64,000 nucleotides of DNA from assembly GCA_947494305.1 (NCBI GenBank), contig CANLUL010000004.1, positions 124,001 through 188,000 on the forward strand. The letters are read 5' to 3'. This DNA comes from an uncultured Sphingomonadaceae bacterium. GTDB lineage: Bacteria; Pseudomonadota; Alphaproteobacteria; Sphingomonadales; Sphingomonadaceae. The notes below the pieces were generated by a model, which was given only the letters and a program-made list of their open reading frames with translations, had not been told where the DNA came from and did not search any database. The position numbers and the translations under genes are program-made. Positions 1-8,582 of this stretch are shown here, piece after piece; the stretch's first letter is position 1; the number at the start of each line of letters is the position of its first letter.

Positions 1-2410
1 TGCGTTTAAAAGTATCATTGCCATCGGCATAGCGGATGATTTGTGCAACCGAGTCTTCATTGGTCAGGTTTTTGACATAGCCCTGAATTTTGAAATTCTC
101 ATTCTCAACCCCGATGCGAAAATCTGCTACAGCGGAGCCGCCAGTTTCTGCAAGGTTATGCACCTGAGCAAAACTGGATGACACCAAGCTAACATTGGCA
201 CCTGTGAAGAAGGTCCAGTCACCAGATCCAATTGATCTGCGATAGTCAACATCCGCAAATATCTGATGAACTGGAGCGCGTGGGATGCGATTTCCATCGA
301 TTGAACCAAAGAGCGATTGACAGCCCGGCTCGCCAGGCAACTCATCGCCCGTTGAACAGTTAACCAATCCATCGTCTGCGACATCGTTGAGAACGCCCTG
401 ATTTTGATCAAATCCATCGGTAAAACGACTGTCGGCCAATGCATAGTTTGCAGTAAAAGTGAGGTTATCGCTGGGCCGTGCGACAATTTCCAGCTCCATT
501 CCGGCTATTCTGGCATCACCCGCATTTACAACTGCAGAGACGGCATTTGTCGTGGACTGCACGTTTTGGGTTAACTGATATCCATTTATCTCATTATAGA
601 ACAAAGCTGCGTTTACGGTAAGAGCGCCGTTAAGAAAAACGTTTTTGGAACCAATCTCCCAAGCATCGGCTTCCTCTTCTTGAAAAGTATCCACGCCAGC
701 CTGAACAGCCGTTACACCATTGAAACCGCCAGGTTTCTGCCCTTGAGCAAATGACGCATAGAGAAGATTATCTGGAGAAACTTGCCAATCCAGAAGGACT
801 CGAGGCGAAAATTTCTTGAATGTTGCCGACGAGGTGACCGTGGTTGGCCCGGTATCAACGCCGTTAGTAATAGTACGCGCCACCAAGAACTGATCTACTT
901 TCTCTTCTGTATATCGAGCCTCTACGCCCAAGGTAACGGTGTCCGAAATATCGAAACTTGCTGATCCAAAAATGGCCCAATTCTGAATATCCTGATTGTT
1001 AACGTTACGTGTTACTGCAACGACCTCAGCACCAGCAGAATCCGTGAGAAAGTTGAAAAAACAGCCACCTGCCGGCGAACAAAGAGCCGCACGACGAGCC
1101 TCGGAATTAGCTAGTGCCAATGCGTTGGCATTGGCGGGCAATTCACGAATATCACGACCATCATCGGATTGATCGAAGTAGTAACCACCGATCATGACGT
1201 CAAATCGATCTCCATCATAGGCCAGACGCAATTCTTGGGACCAATCTTCAGTTTGACCTGCATTGGCGAAAGAAAAATCTATGGGGCCACCGTTGACAAT
1301 CCCCAATCCAATAACTGGTCCACCGGGAAAAGCTGGTACGCCAAAGGTAGCAAATGTAGCGGGTTGGAAACTACCAGGGCTATAGTCGCCGTCAGTTAAA
1401 GTGCGATCAGTAACTTTGTTATAACCTGTCAATGACGTCAGTGTGACCTGGTCATTGATTTCATAATCCATCCGAAGGCTTGCGTTGAAGGTTTTGATGT
1501 CCAACCCAACGTCCATGCCACCATTGGGAAATTGCCGCGTATAATCGGTGTTGATTTGACCCGGCTGAATGACACCACAGAAATAGCGACCTGCACCGCC
1601 ATAGAAACTACCATTATCAAAGAAGCAATTGTTGTCGGAAGCATCTTGCGCAAATATTGCAGGTTGCCCATCGTTAGTACGATTATAATATGTGCGCACC
1701 TGTGCTGTAAAAGGCCCCCCGTCATCATAAGCAAAGCCACCCGAGAAGGAATATGATTCCTGTTCGCCGACCTTGTTCCCATCGAACAGGTTCGTATATT
1801 CACCATCGAAAGTATAATATCGCGCAGAAGCAAAGGCCGTTATGGAATCAGTAACAGGGCCACGAATATTGCCGGTAATATCAAATCTGCCATGCTCGGA
1901 AATATCTGCTGAGATATTTCCAGTCAATTGATCAGCTGTGGTTTTCGAAATAATATTGATCGCACCGGAATAGGTATTTCGGCCATAAAGCGCGCTCTGA
2001 GGCCCTTTAACAACTTCAATTCGTTCGATGTTATCAACATTGTAGTCACCTATTGAGCCACTAAAGTAGATACCATCGATAAACACGGCGACACCAGAAT
2101 CACCTAATATATTAGCTTGCCCACGGATAACTGGACGATTGGCATCACGCCCAAAACTATCATCAAATGTCAGGCCCGCTGTCGTCTTAGAAATGTCCGA
2201 AACACTTGTTAGTGCCAGATCATCAATGGTTTCCGAACTGACAACAGCAACCGACGTCGGAACTTCCTGCAAATTTTCAGAAACCTTACGAGCCGTTACA
2301 ATAATGACATTAGAATCTTCAGCACTATCCGTTGTTGTTGGTTGTGCAATTGCCGTGGCAGGAACCATTATAGTCGCCGCCATAAGCCCGCCAATAATCG
2401 AACGCTTCAT
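1..2410 (-). CDS. TonB-dependent outer-membrane receptor, 3' end beyond window
   Basis: Outer-membrane receptor that would import a scarce substrate using TonB energy. I translated the minus strand from ATG at 2410: a signal peptide (MKRSIIGGLMAATIMVPATAIAQ), a TonB-box-like stretch NVIIVTARK, then a plug domain with ERIEVVKGPQSALYGRN, followed by a long beta-barrel rich in aromatic residues. The frame stays open to the window edge, where VKNLTNEDS-type sequence is typical of the last barrel strands, so perhaps 50 residues are missing. It is divergent from the exported VOC gene at 2661. The promoter region holds a 44-bp palindrome centred on a TTTGTCCAGACAAA operator, 73 bp upstream of the start. 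The family call is firm; the substrate is unknown. Confidence 0.93.
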   Translation of the reverse strand, partial: MKRSIIGGLMAATIMVPATAIAQPTTTDSAEDSNVIIVTARKVSENLQEVPTSVAVVSSETIDDLALTSVSDISKTTAGLTFDDSFGRDANRPVIRGQANILGDSGVAVFIDGIYFSGSIGDYNVDNIERIEVVKGPQSALYGRNTYSGAINIISKTTADQLTGNISADISEHGRFDITGNIRGPVTDSITAFASARYYTFDGEYTNLFDGNKVGEQESYSFSGGFAYDDGGPFTAQVRTYYNRTNDGQPAIFAQDASDNNCFFDNGSFYGGAGRYFCGVIQPGQINTDYTRQFPNGGMDVGLDIKTFNASLRMDYEINDQVTLTSLTGYNKVTDRTLTDGDYSPGSFQPATFATFGVPAFPGGPVIGLGIVNGGPIDFSFANAGQTEDWSQELRLAYDGDRFDVMIGGYYFDQSDDGRDIRELPANANALALANSEARRAALCSPAGGCFFNFLTDSAGAEVVAVTRNVNNQDIQNWAIFGSASFDISDTVTLGVEARYTEEKVDQFLVARTITNGVDTGPTTVTSSATFKKFSPRVLLDWQVSPDNLLYASFAQGQKPGGFNGVTAVQAGVDTFQEEEADAWEIGSKNVFLNGALTVNAALFYNEINGYQLTQNVQSTTNAVSAVVNAGDARIAGMELEIVARPSDNLTFTANYALADSRFTDGFDQNQGVLNDVADDGLVNCSTGDELPGEPGCQSLFGSIDGNRIPRAPVHQIFADVDYRRSIGSGDWTFFTGANVSLVSSSFAQVHNLAETGGSAVADFRIGVENENFKIQGYVKNLTNEDSVAQIIRYADGNDTFKR

Positions 2411-2467
2411 CAAAATATCTCCCAATTTTCCAGATTCCTGGATTTGTCTTCCTCGACTCTTCAATTC

Positions 2468-2511
2468 CCACCATCATCAAAATTTGTCCAGACAAATTTT
2501 GATGATGGTGG
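2468..2511. promoter_or_regulatory. 44-bp near-perfect palindrome containing operator TTTGTCCAGACAAA
   Basis: Arms 2468-2489 and 2490-2511 are inverted repeats matching at 21 of 22 positions; the only mismatch is the central pair. The core 2483-2496 is a one-base variant of the TTTGTCCGGACAAA element found at other promoters in this window. It lies in the 250-bp region between the divergent genes at 2410 and 2661, nearer the receptor. Most likely an extended repressor site for the receptor promoter; a hairpin role in the leader RNA is possible. Confidence 0.75.
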
Positions 2512-2591
2512 TGAATCCATTGAAATAATGTGGCATTTTTATCACATTAACTGTCACTTTTCCTCAGACTCACGCATTTTCGGATCAGAAA

Positions 2592-2605
2592 TTTGTCCGG
2601 ACAAA
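2592..2605. promoter_or_regulatory. operator TTTGTCCGGACAAA, head of the 2661 operon
   Basis: Perfect 14-bp palindrome (16 bp with the flanking A and T) 55 bp upstream of the start at 2661 and 96 bp from the centre of the 44-bp palindrome. Two sites in one divergent region suggest each promoter has its own. The rest of 2411-2660 shows no gene. Confidence 0.8.
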
Positions 2606-2660
2606 TATTTCTTGCCATCCGCATCGTAAAGAGGAAAGATACCTCAAGGAGAAAGGACGT

Positions 2661-3716
2661 ATGCGCAACTTGATCAGGTTTTTGATTGCGTTCCATCTAT
2701 TGTGGTCAGGTACAGCCTTTTCCGAAAGCGGACGCTCCTCAAAGCCTTTGCAATCGGGGTTCTCTGAAATCCTGATCACAACAGCGAAGCCTGCTGAATG
2801 GATCACTTTTCTGACCGCTGATGCGGGGTGGGAAATTCGCCATCGAAAACCATTGGTTTCGGCGGACATAAAACTGCTTGAGTTACCCAACCAAGCCACG
2901 GGCGAATCGATATTGTTGGCAAACAAAGGTAGTGATCGAGGATTCATCCGCTTGATACTGCTGAAAAATATCAAACAGGATCATATCCGGATCGATGATC
3001 GCCCTTGGGACACCGGAGGGATCTTCGATTTCAATATGCGTGTGGTCGGCCTTTACACACTAAGAGAAAAGCTTTTGGCCAAGGGATGGCATGGGGACAG
3101 CGAACCAATCCGATATGTTTTTGGGCCATTTGAAGTTATCGAATGGATCGCACGCGGGCCGGATGGTGTTAGAATTGCATTTATCGAACGATTAAGGCCT
3201 GCACTGGAAGGGTGGCCAAATTTATCGGTAACAAGCCGGGTTTTCAACAGCACCACAGTCGTCAAAGACATGAAAACATCCCGTGCCTTCTTCGAAAAAA
3301 TTATGGGAATGAAGCCCTATCTTACCAGCAACAAACCAAGCGACAAGGCCGGTCCCAATGTACTGGGGCTCCCCCACAACATCGCGACGATGATCTCACG
3401 CGATGTCGTTATCCTGCATCCTGAAGGCAAAAATGATGGATCTGTTGAGCTACTGCAATTTGTGGGTGCTACCGGCACCGATTATTCCAAGCGAGCAAAG
3501 CCATACAATCTTGGGATATCTGCACTCAGGTTTCCAGTAGACAACCTTGATCAATCGCTGAAACTATTGTCAGAGGCGGATGTAAAGATCGCTTCAGGCC
3601 CCATAAAAATGACCCTCAATCCATATGGTAGCATTCGCATCGCAGGTATCGACAGTCCTGACGGCGTACGGCTCGAATTATTCGAAATAACAGAGAAAGG
3701 TAATCGCAATGAGTGA
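2661..3716 (+). CDS. exported tandem-VOC (glyoxalase-fold) protein
   Basis: 351 residues. A hydrophobic N-terminal signal peptide (about residues 1-21, ending near SGTAFSE) is followed by two betaalphabetabetabeta VOC-type units, about 35-180 and 190-345. Recognisable VOC turns are RPWDTGGIFDF, RGPDGVRIAFIER and DSPDGVRLELFE. VOC proteins act as metal-dependent dioxygenases, lyases, isomerases or binding proteins; which applies here cannot be read. The start has a purine-rich RBS (AGGAGAAAGGA) and follows the operator at 2592. The stop overlaps the Tat-exported nitrilase-like gene by 8 bp, so both products probably work outside the cytoplasm. A paralogue with the same architecture lies at 9678-10697. 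Confidence 0.8.
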   Translation: MRNLIRFLIAFHLLWSGTAFSESGRSSKPLQSGFSEILITTAKPAEWITFLTADAGWEIRHRKPLVSADIKLLELPNQATGESILLANKGSDRGFIRLILLKNIKQDHIRIDDRPWDTGGIFDFNMRVVGLYTLREKLLAKGWHGDSEPIRYVFGPFEVIEWIARGPDGVRIAFIERLRPALEGWPNLSVTSRVFNSTTVVKDMKTSRAFFEKIMGMKPYLTSNKPSDKAGPNVLGLPHNIATMISRDVVILHPEGKNDGSVELLQFVGATGTDYSKRAKPYNLGISALRFPVDNLDQSLKLLSEADVKIASGPIKMTLNPYGSIRIAGIDSPDGVRLELFEITEKGNRNE

Positions 3717-4860
3717 TGACAAGGGACTGTCACGGCGCTCCTTATTCGGTGTAGGAGCCGCCGCTGCAGCCGCTGCTACCATTAATTGGAGTGATTTCGC
3801 TCAGGCTGCGGACAAGAATAACAAGCGCCCGATCAGTTTCACCCCCGATGGAAAATACGAAACAGTTCCCTTGGCTAAAAACATGATAAACCTCGGAATC
3901 GTCCAATCGCGTGTTGTTCCGGTAGAACTGTCTAACCTTAAACAATCGCGCAAAGCCAACGTGCAGCACATGTGTGATCTCATAGATGCCGCCAACGGTT
4001 TTAGCGGAAGCAAGGACCTGCTGTTCTTTCATGAATTTCCGATCACTGGCTTTTATCACGGCTGGAATCTGAAGGAGGCGCATCAAGTTGCCATCGAGCT
4101 TCCGGGTGAAGAAACGGAAGTGCTTGCCAAAAAGGCACGCGAATATGGTTGCTGGCTGGTTTTTGGATCATATGCCCGAGATCCGGATTGGCCAGACAGT
4201 CTTTTGTCGATCACATCAGTGATGAACGACAAAGGTGAAATTATCGACAAGCATTGGAAAGCCCGAAACATCAAAGGCTTTTTTCCAGGCGGTCGCGAAT
4301 TATTCACAACCACTATCTATGATGTTCTCGATCAATATATTGAAATGTATGGTGAGGATGCGGTTCTACCGGTCACCAGAACACCCCTCGGCAACATTGT
4401 GACCAGCAGTGTGCAGAGGGAGCCGGAATTGTTTCGCGCCTTCGCGATGAAGGGAGCAGAAATCATTCTCCGCACCGCAACAGGCGGATTCACACCGGTC
4501 GATATACAAGCAACATCCCTATACAATGGCGTCTATACCGCCATTGCCAACAACGCTGCCTCTCCCGAGAACAAATATTATTTCGCCGATGCAGGGGGAG
4601 GAAATTCTGCTCTTTACGGTCCCAGTGGCAAAGAAATTGACAAAGCGGAAACTGCTTTTGAAACACTTGTAACTGCTCGGATTCCGATAGCAGACTTCAG
4701 AGCGCGGCATCGACAACCGCTGGTACACACAGAACTTATCATGCCTGTCTACGAGCGATATAGATCCCGCTATGGACCCAACCTGCTCGCTGATTACAAG
4801 CCTACCGACTATGATGACGCTGGTCGTCACCTGCGAAACAAGACGCGCTGGCCAAAATAG
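3709..4860 (+). CDS. Tat-exported nitrilase-superfamily protein with Ser at the catalytic Cys position
   Basis: 383 residues. The N-terminus LSRRSLFGVGAAAAAAA is a twin-arginine signal, so the protein should be folded before export. The rest matches the carbon-nitrogen hydrolase fold: FFHEFP gives the catalytic Glu (E109), KHWKARN the Lys (K184). In the nucleophile segment, where the family has a Cys six residues before the Pro of the PE motif, this protein reads VTSSVQREPELFRAF, giving Ser233. Known nitrilases and amidases require Cys, so classical amide or nitrile hydrolysis is doubtful; a Ser-based enzyme or a binding protein is possible. A paralogue with the same replacement lies at 33630-34784. 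Translationally coupled to the exported VOC gene. Confidence 0.82.
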   Translation: MSDDKGLSRRSLFGVGAAAAAAATINWSDFAQAADKNNKRPISFTPDGKYETVPLAKNMINLGIVQSRVVPVELSNLKQSRKANVQHMCDLIDAANGFSGSKDLLFFHEFPITGFYHGWNLKEAHQVAIELPGEETEVLAKKAREYGCWLVFGSYARDPDWPDSLLSITSVMNDKGEIIDKHWKARNIKGFFPGGRELFTTTIYDVLDQYIEMYGEDAVLPVTRTPLGNIVTSSVQREPELFRAFAMKGAEIILRTATGGFTPVDIQATSLYNGVYTAIANNAASPENKYYFADAGGGNSALYGPSGKEIDKAETAFETLVTARIPIADFRARHRQPLVHTELIMPVYERYRSRYGPNLLADYKPTDYDDAGRHLRNKTRWPK

Positions 4861-4894
4861 ATGATTTAGCGATTGCAATGATCCCACGCTTCAG

Positions 4895-4914
4895 TAATTT
4901 GTCCGGACAAATTA
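4895..4914. promoter_or_regulatory. 20-bp perfect operator palindrome ahead of the 4927 operon
   Basis: TAATTTGTCCGGACAAATTA is fully self-complementary, the longest perfect version of the element apart from the 44-bp copy. It ends 12 bp before the ATG at 4927, and the RBS AGGAG (4916-4920) abuts it, so bound repressor would cover the translation start region as well. Confidence 0.85.
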
Positions 4915-4926
4915 TAGGAGATTCTA

Positions 4927-5232
4927 ATGCCAGCATATATGATCGTTACGGCTAACATTAAGGATCGCGATGCATTTATTGCAGGATATGGTGCCGCAGC
5001 CGGAGCATTGGTCGAGAAATTCGGCGGCAAATATGTACTGCGCGGTCCGGGGGCTGAACTGCTGGAAGGCGAATTTGGCGACGGCGCCTCCATGGTGATT
5101 TCCGAATGGCCCGACATGGAAGCGGCCCGTAAGTTTTGGAACTCTCCAGAATATGCAGAAGCAAAGAAGCTCCGCGCAGGCGTTGCGGATTGCCAGGTTC
5201 TTCTAATTGAAAGCCCAAAAATCAATGACTGA
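4927..5232 (+). CDS. DUF1330 family protein
   Basis: 101 residues, a ferredoxin-like alpha/beta-barrel monomer of the DUF1330 type: MPAYMIVTANIKDRDAF at the start, KYVLRGP in the middle, SMVISEWPDMEAARKFWNSPEY towards the end. Proteins of this size and fold often dimerise as small monooxygenase- or isomerase-like enzymes, but DUF1330 has no agreed function. First gene of a ten-gene operon, with a good RBS directly after the operator. Its stop overlaps the start of the next gene by 8 bp. Confidence 0.85.
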   Translation: MPAYMIVTANIKDRDAFIAGYGAAAGALVEKFGGKYVLRGPGAELLEGEFGDGASMVISEWPDMEAARKFWNSPEYAEAKKLRAGVADCQVLLIESPKIND

Positions 5233-5698
5233 TATTATTAAACGCACCACACTAATGGTTCGCGATGGTGACCAATCATCCAACTGGTATGAAACTGTGT
5301 TCGGCATGACCAAATGGATGGACACGCCCTTCACACTATCCGGAACACAGCTTGCAGCTGGAAAAAAAGGTGATCAGACAAGGCTCATCATTTTGAAATG
5401 CGAAGATGATCTGATCGGGATGATCGGATTGCTTGAATGGCTCGACCCCAAGATGGATGCCCCGGATGAACTACCGACTGAAATCAAGTTTGGAGCCCCT
5501 ATCTTCGTAGTTCAATCGGATGACGCCAAAGGCGCAGTTGAAAGAGCACGAACGCTTGGTTCCCGCATTCACAGTGAACCTAGAGAATGGCAAGTTACCG
5601 GAGCCGATGGTCGTAAGAAAGATATGATAGGCTGTTCCTTCTGGGATCTGGACGGTTATTTTTATGAAGTAAATCAAGTTGTGAAGGTTCACGACTAG
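5225..5698 (+). CDS. VOC family protein (single domain pair)
   Basis: 157 residues beginning MTDIIKRTTLMVRDGDQSSNWYETVFGM, a standard VOC first strand and helix, and ending with GCSFWDLDGYFYEVNQV, the usual second-unit end. The ATG at 5225 is chosen over an upstream TTG at 5207 because the alignment with VOC proteins starts there and it overlaps the previous stop. Likely a cytosolic metal-dependent enzyme or binding protein. The DLDGYFYEV segment supplies a metal-ligand-type Glu. Substrate not readable. Confidence 0.8.
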   Translation: MTDIIKRTTLMVRDGDQSSNWYETVFGMTKWMDTPFTLSGTQLAAGKKGDQTRLIILKCEDDLIGMIGLLEWLDPKMDAPDELPTEIKFGAPIFVVQSDDAKGAVERARTLGSRIHSEPREWQVTGADGRKKDMIGCSFWDLDGYFYEVNQVVKVHD

Positions 5699-6787
5699 GT
5701 GAATGTGACCAATCTCAACGCTTTTGATGCGCTAGCTGCAAACAAGCAGATTGATGATAATGCCAATTATCAATGGTGCGTAGCTGGGCGCCCAGAAGGC
5801 AATGTCCTTCCGTCAGATTTTCAATGGACCGCCACCGATATCCCCGAGCCCAATGAAGGGGAAGTTCTTCTTAAAACGCACTATCTAGGCCTCGCCCCGG
5901 TTATGCGCTTCTATATGATGGGTGGCAGCCCATCGGGCGAAGCCGAGCTTTCGATTGGTGATGTTATTCATGGTCGCGGCGTCGCACAAATTGTCAAATC
6001 TCGCCATCCAGATTGGCAAGAAGGCGAAATGGTGCAGGGCCAGATGGGCTGGCAAACCTACAAAGTCAGTACAATGTCGGAGCAAGAGAAGTTTTTTCGC
6101 ATGCCCAATAATGGCTTGTCTGCTGCATTGGGCTCAGGTGTCTTGGGAATGACCGGCCTGTCCGCACATGCTGGTTTTTTTGCTTGCGGGGATCCCAAAC
6201 CAGGTGATCGGATGGTACTTTCAGGGGCCGCTGGCGGGGTTGGTTCAATGGTTAGTCAATTGGCCGCCAATGTTTCAGGTTGCGATGTCGTCGGTATGGC
6301 TGGTGGGCCAGAAAAATGCGCCTTCATTTTGGAACATGGCTGCTCGGCAGCCATTGACTACAAATCAGATGATATTGAGGCAAAGCTCGATGGGCTGCGT
6401 CCCAATGGGATCGATCTTTACTTTGACAATGTCGGCGGTGAAACCTTGGAAGCATGTTTGGAACGCTTGCGGATGCATGCCCGCATCGTCCTTTGCGGTT
6501 CTATCAGCGAATATACCCGCGATGTACCCTTCAAGCTCTCTAACTATACACGATTGCGGGCCACCGACAGCCGGATGCAGGGCTTTTTCGTCTACAACCA
6601 CCTAAACAACTGGGAACGTGTGATGGATGATCTGGCTGGATGGATCCATGATGGCAAATTGAAACCAGCGCAGGACATCGAACAGGGATTTCAGAATATG
6701 CCAAAAGCATTGGCAAATCTATATTATGGCGCAAATGTTGGGGTGCAATGCTGCTCTGTGCGCGGAGAACCGGAGGAATGGTTATGA
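5699..6787 (+). CDS. MDR-family NADP-dependent oxidoreductase (CurA/leukotriene-B4-dehydrogenase-like)
   Basis: 362 residues with a GTG start directly after the previous stop (a second GTG lies two codons on). The N-terminal GroES-like domain (PNEGEVLLKTHYLGLAP) is followed by a Rossmann domain with SGAAGGVGSMVSQLA (about 180-195) and LYFDNVGGETLEACL, hallmarks of zinc-independent reductases that saturate the C=C bond of alpha,beta-unsaturated carbonyls. Expected cofactor NADPH. In this operon it would reduce an enone or enoyl intermediate after oxygenation. Overlaps the next gene by 4 bp. Confidence 0.88.
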   Translation: MNVTNLNAFDALAANKQIDDNANYQWCVAGRPEGNVLPSDFQWTATDIPEPNEGEVLLKTHYLGLAPVMRFYMMGGSPSGEAELSIGDVIHGRGVAQIVKSRHPDWQEGEMVQGQMGWQTYKVSTMSEQEKFFRMPNNGLSAALGSGVLGMTGLSAHAGFFACGDPKPGDRMVLSGAAGGVGSMVSQLAANVSGCDVVGMAGGPEKCAFILEHGCSAAIDYKSDDIEAKLDGLRPNGIDLYFDNVGGETLEACLERLRMHARIVLCGSISEYTRDVPFKLSNYTRLRATDSRMQGFFVYNHLNNWERVMDDLAGWIHDGKLKPAQDIEQGFQNMPKALANLYYGANVGVQCCSVRGEPEEWL

Positions 6788-7236
6788 ATACGAAGCCACA
6801 AGTACGGTTTCAACGTGCCAACTTTGTTGTTGAAGATATTGATCGTGCACTTGATTTCTATGAGGGCGTGCTGGGTTTTGATGTGACCTTTCGAAAGGGA
6901 CATAATCCTGAAAGCTATTCTATCCCAGTTTTTGAAATACCCGAGGGCGCGGAACTTGATTTCGCCATTCTTTCTCTTCCTGATCAACCACGTGTTATGG
7001 CACTCTCCGGTATCAAGAATGTAGAACATCTGCCCTATCCTCGCCCAAGACGCAGCGCGATCGTACTGGATGTAGACGATCCTGACAAAGTAATGGCTGA
7101 GAGCCGAGCGCTAAATTTGAAAGTTTACGACGAAGGTAGATTGGAAACCCACGATGGCAGAATTGGCCGTGAGATTGGAATTGTTGATTTTGATGACAAT
7201 CTGGTTGTGATCTATCTAATACCGGAAGCGCAATAA
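6784..7236 (+). CDS. VOC family protein
   Basis: 150 residues: NFVVEDIDRALDFYEGVLGFDVTF at the start and a second half ending DDNLVVIYLIPEA. The ATG at 6784 sits 7 nt after GGAGG, which decides it over the ATG at 6778. A glyoxalase/dioxygenase-fold enzyme of unknown substrate. Third VOC protein of this part of the island; stop and next start share one base. Confidence 0.82.
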   Translation: MNTKPQVRFQRANFVVEDIDRALDFYEGVLGFDVTFRKGHNPESYSIPVFEIPEGAELDFAILSLPDQPRVMALSGIKNVEHLPYPRPRRSAIVLDVDDPDKVMAESRALNLKVYDEGRLETHDGRIGREIGIVDFDDNLVVIYLIPEAQ

Positions 7237-8582
7237 TGGTGGATGCTACAGATACATCAGAAATGAAGGCAAAATCAGCGCCCTATCCAAGCGCCGCTGC
7301 GGGTTGGTTCCTCGTCATCATGCTCACTATCGCCTATGTCTTTAGTTTTGTGGATCGCTACATTCTTGGTCTGCTCATCGAGCCAATCAAAGCAGAATTC
7401 GGTCTCTCTGACCGATCAATAGGCTGGCTGCTTAGCGCCTTCACACTTGTCTATGGATTCGTTGGAATCTTTATGGGTTGGTTGATTGATCGAGGAAAGC
7501 GTGTCTGGATCGTGTCAATTGGCATTGCTCTCTGGTCGGCAGCAACAGTTGCGACAGGTACGGCAAAGAACTTTGTATCTTTGTTTGCGGCCCGTATGGG
7601 TGTTGGTGTTGGTGAAGCGACTTTGAGTCCTGCTACTTTTTCTATGATTGGGGACAGTTTCCCAACAGAAAAGCGAGGGAAACCCATTGCCTTTTATTCA
7701 TCGGCTCTCCCCTTGGGAGCCGGTATTGCATCCTTACTAAGCGGGGCCATTATCGCCTGGACAGCCGCAAGTGGCAGTCAAACACTACCCTTTTTTGGGG
7801 AGCTTTCGCCTTGGCGTTTTACGCTAATTGTCGTCGGCCTTCCCGGTATTGTATTGGCCGCCATGTTCCTGTTCATGAAGGAACCTGCGAGGCGTCCAAC
7901 GACTTCCACTGACGTTATCGGTGGCAGCGGCTTTTTCGATGCTCTCAAATATATCTGGGACAACAAAACGCTGTATATTGGATTTGTCCTGATCATCTGC
8001 ACAATGACGGCAATTGCCTATAGCCAAGGGTTTCTTGCGCCGACTTTTGAACGCACATGGGGATGGTCTCCTCAAAAATATGCCTTCATTAACGGTGTAG
8101 CGTTGCTGATCATTGGGCCTGCAAACATGCTGATTATGGGAACATTATCTGATTGGTGGACCAAAAAAGGCGTGAAGGATGCGTCTTTGCGCATCCTCTA
8201 TGTGGGCTTTTTCATCATGGTCCCCACAGCATCTTTACCGTTGTTCATGCCAACAGGAGAGCTGGCCTTTGCGATATTGTGCATCAATACAATCGGCATC
8301 GGTATAGTATCGGCGATCGGGGTGACTTCTTTGCTGGTGATTACGCCGGCCCAAATTCGTGGTCAGATTGTTGCGCTTTATTATCTGGCTATAAGCTGGT
8401 TCGGATCACTCGGACCAATTGCTGTAGGTGAGCTCTCTAGCGGTGTATTTGGCGAAGAAAATTTGCGGTATGCGGTCGCAACCGTACCCTTTATCTTTGC
8501 CATTGTTCCGCTTCTCATGATGCCAATGACCAGAAGACTCTATCTAAGACAGATGGATCGTTTGGGAGAATCTACAGAATGA
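7236..8582 (+). CDS. MFS transporter
   Basis: 448 residues with about 12 membrane segments. The segment FVDRYILGLLIEPIKAEFGLSD and the loop GWLIDRGKRVW correspond to the MFS signature between TM2 and TM3. It resembles spinster/ACS-type organic-anion symporters. It would move the pathway substrate or a product across the inner membrane. Embedded in the operon by 1-base and 4-base overlaps, so its cargo should belong to this pathway. A second MFS gene lies at 30781. Confidence 0.9.
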   Translation: MVDATDTSEMKAKSAPYPSAAAGWFLVIMLTIAYVFSFVDRYILGLLIEPIKAEFGLSDRSIGWLLSAFTLVYGFVGIFMGWLIDRGKRVWIVSIGIALWSAATVATGTAKNFVSLFAARMGVGVGEATLSPATFSMIGDSFPTEKRGKPIAFYSSALPLGAGIASLLSGAIIAWTAASGSQTLPFFGELSPWRFTLIVVGLPGIVLAAMFLFMKEPARRPTTSTDVIGGSGFFDALKYIWDNKTLYIGFVLIICTMTAIAYSQGFLAPTFERTWGWSPQKYAFINGVALLIIGPANMLIMGTLSDWWTKKGVKDASLRILYVGFFIMVPTASLPLFMPTGELAFAILCINTIGIGIVSAIGVTSLLVITPAQIRGQIVALYYLAISWFGSLGPIAVGELSSGVFGEENLRYAVATVPFIFAIVPLLMMPMTRRLYLRQMDRLGESTE

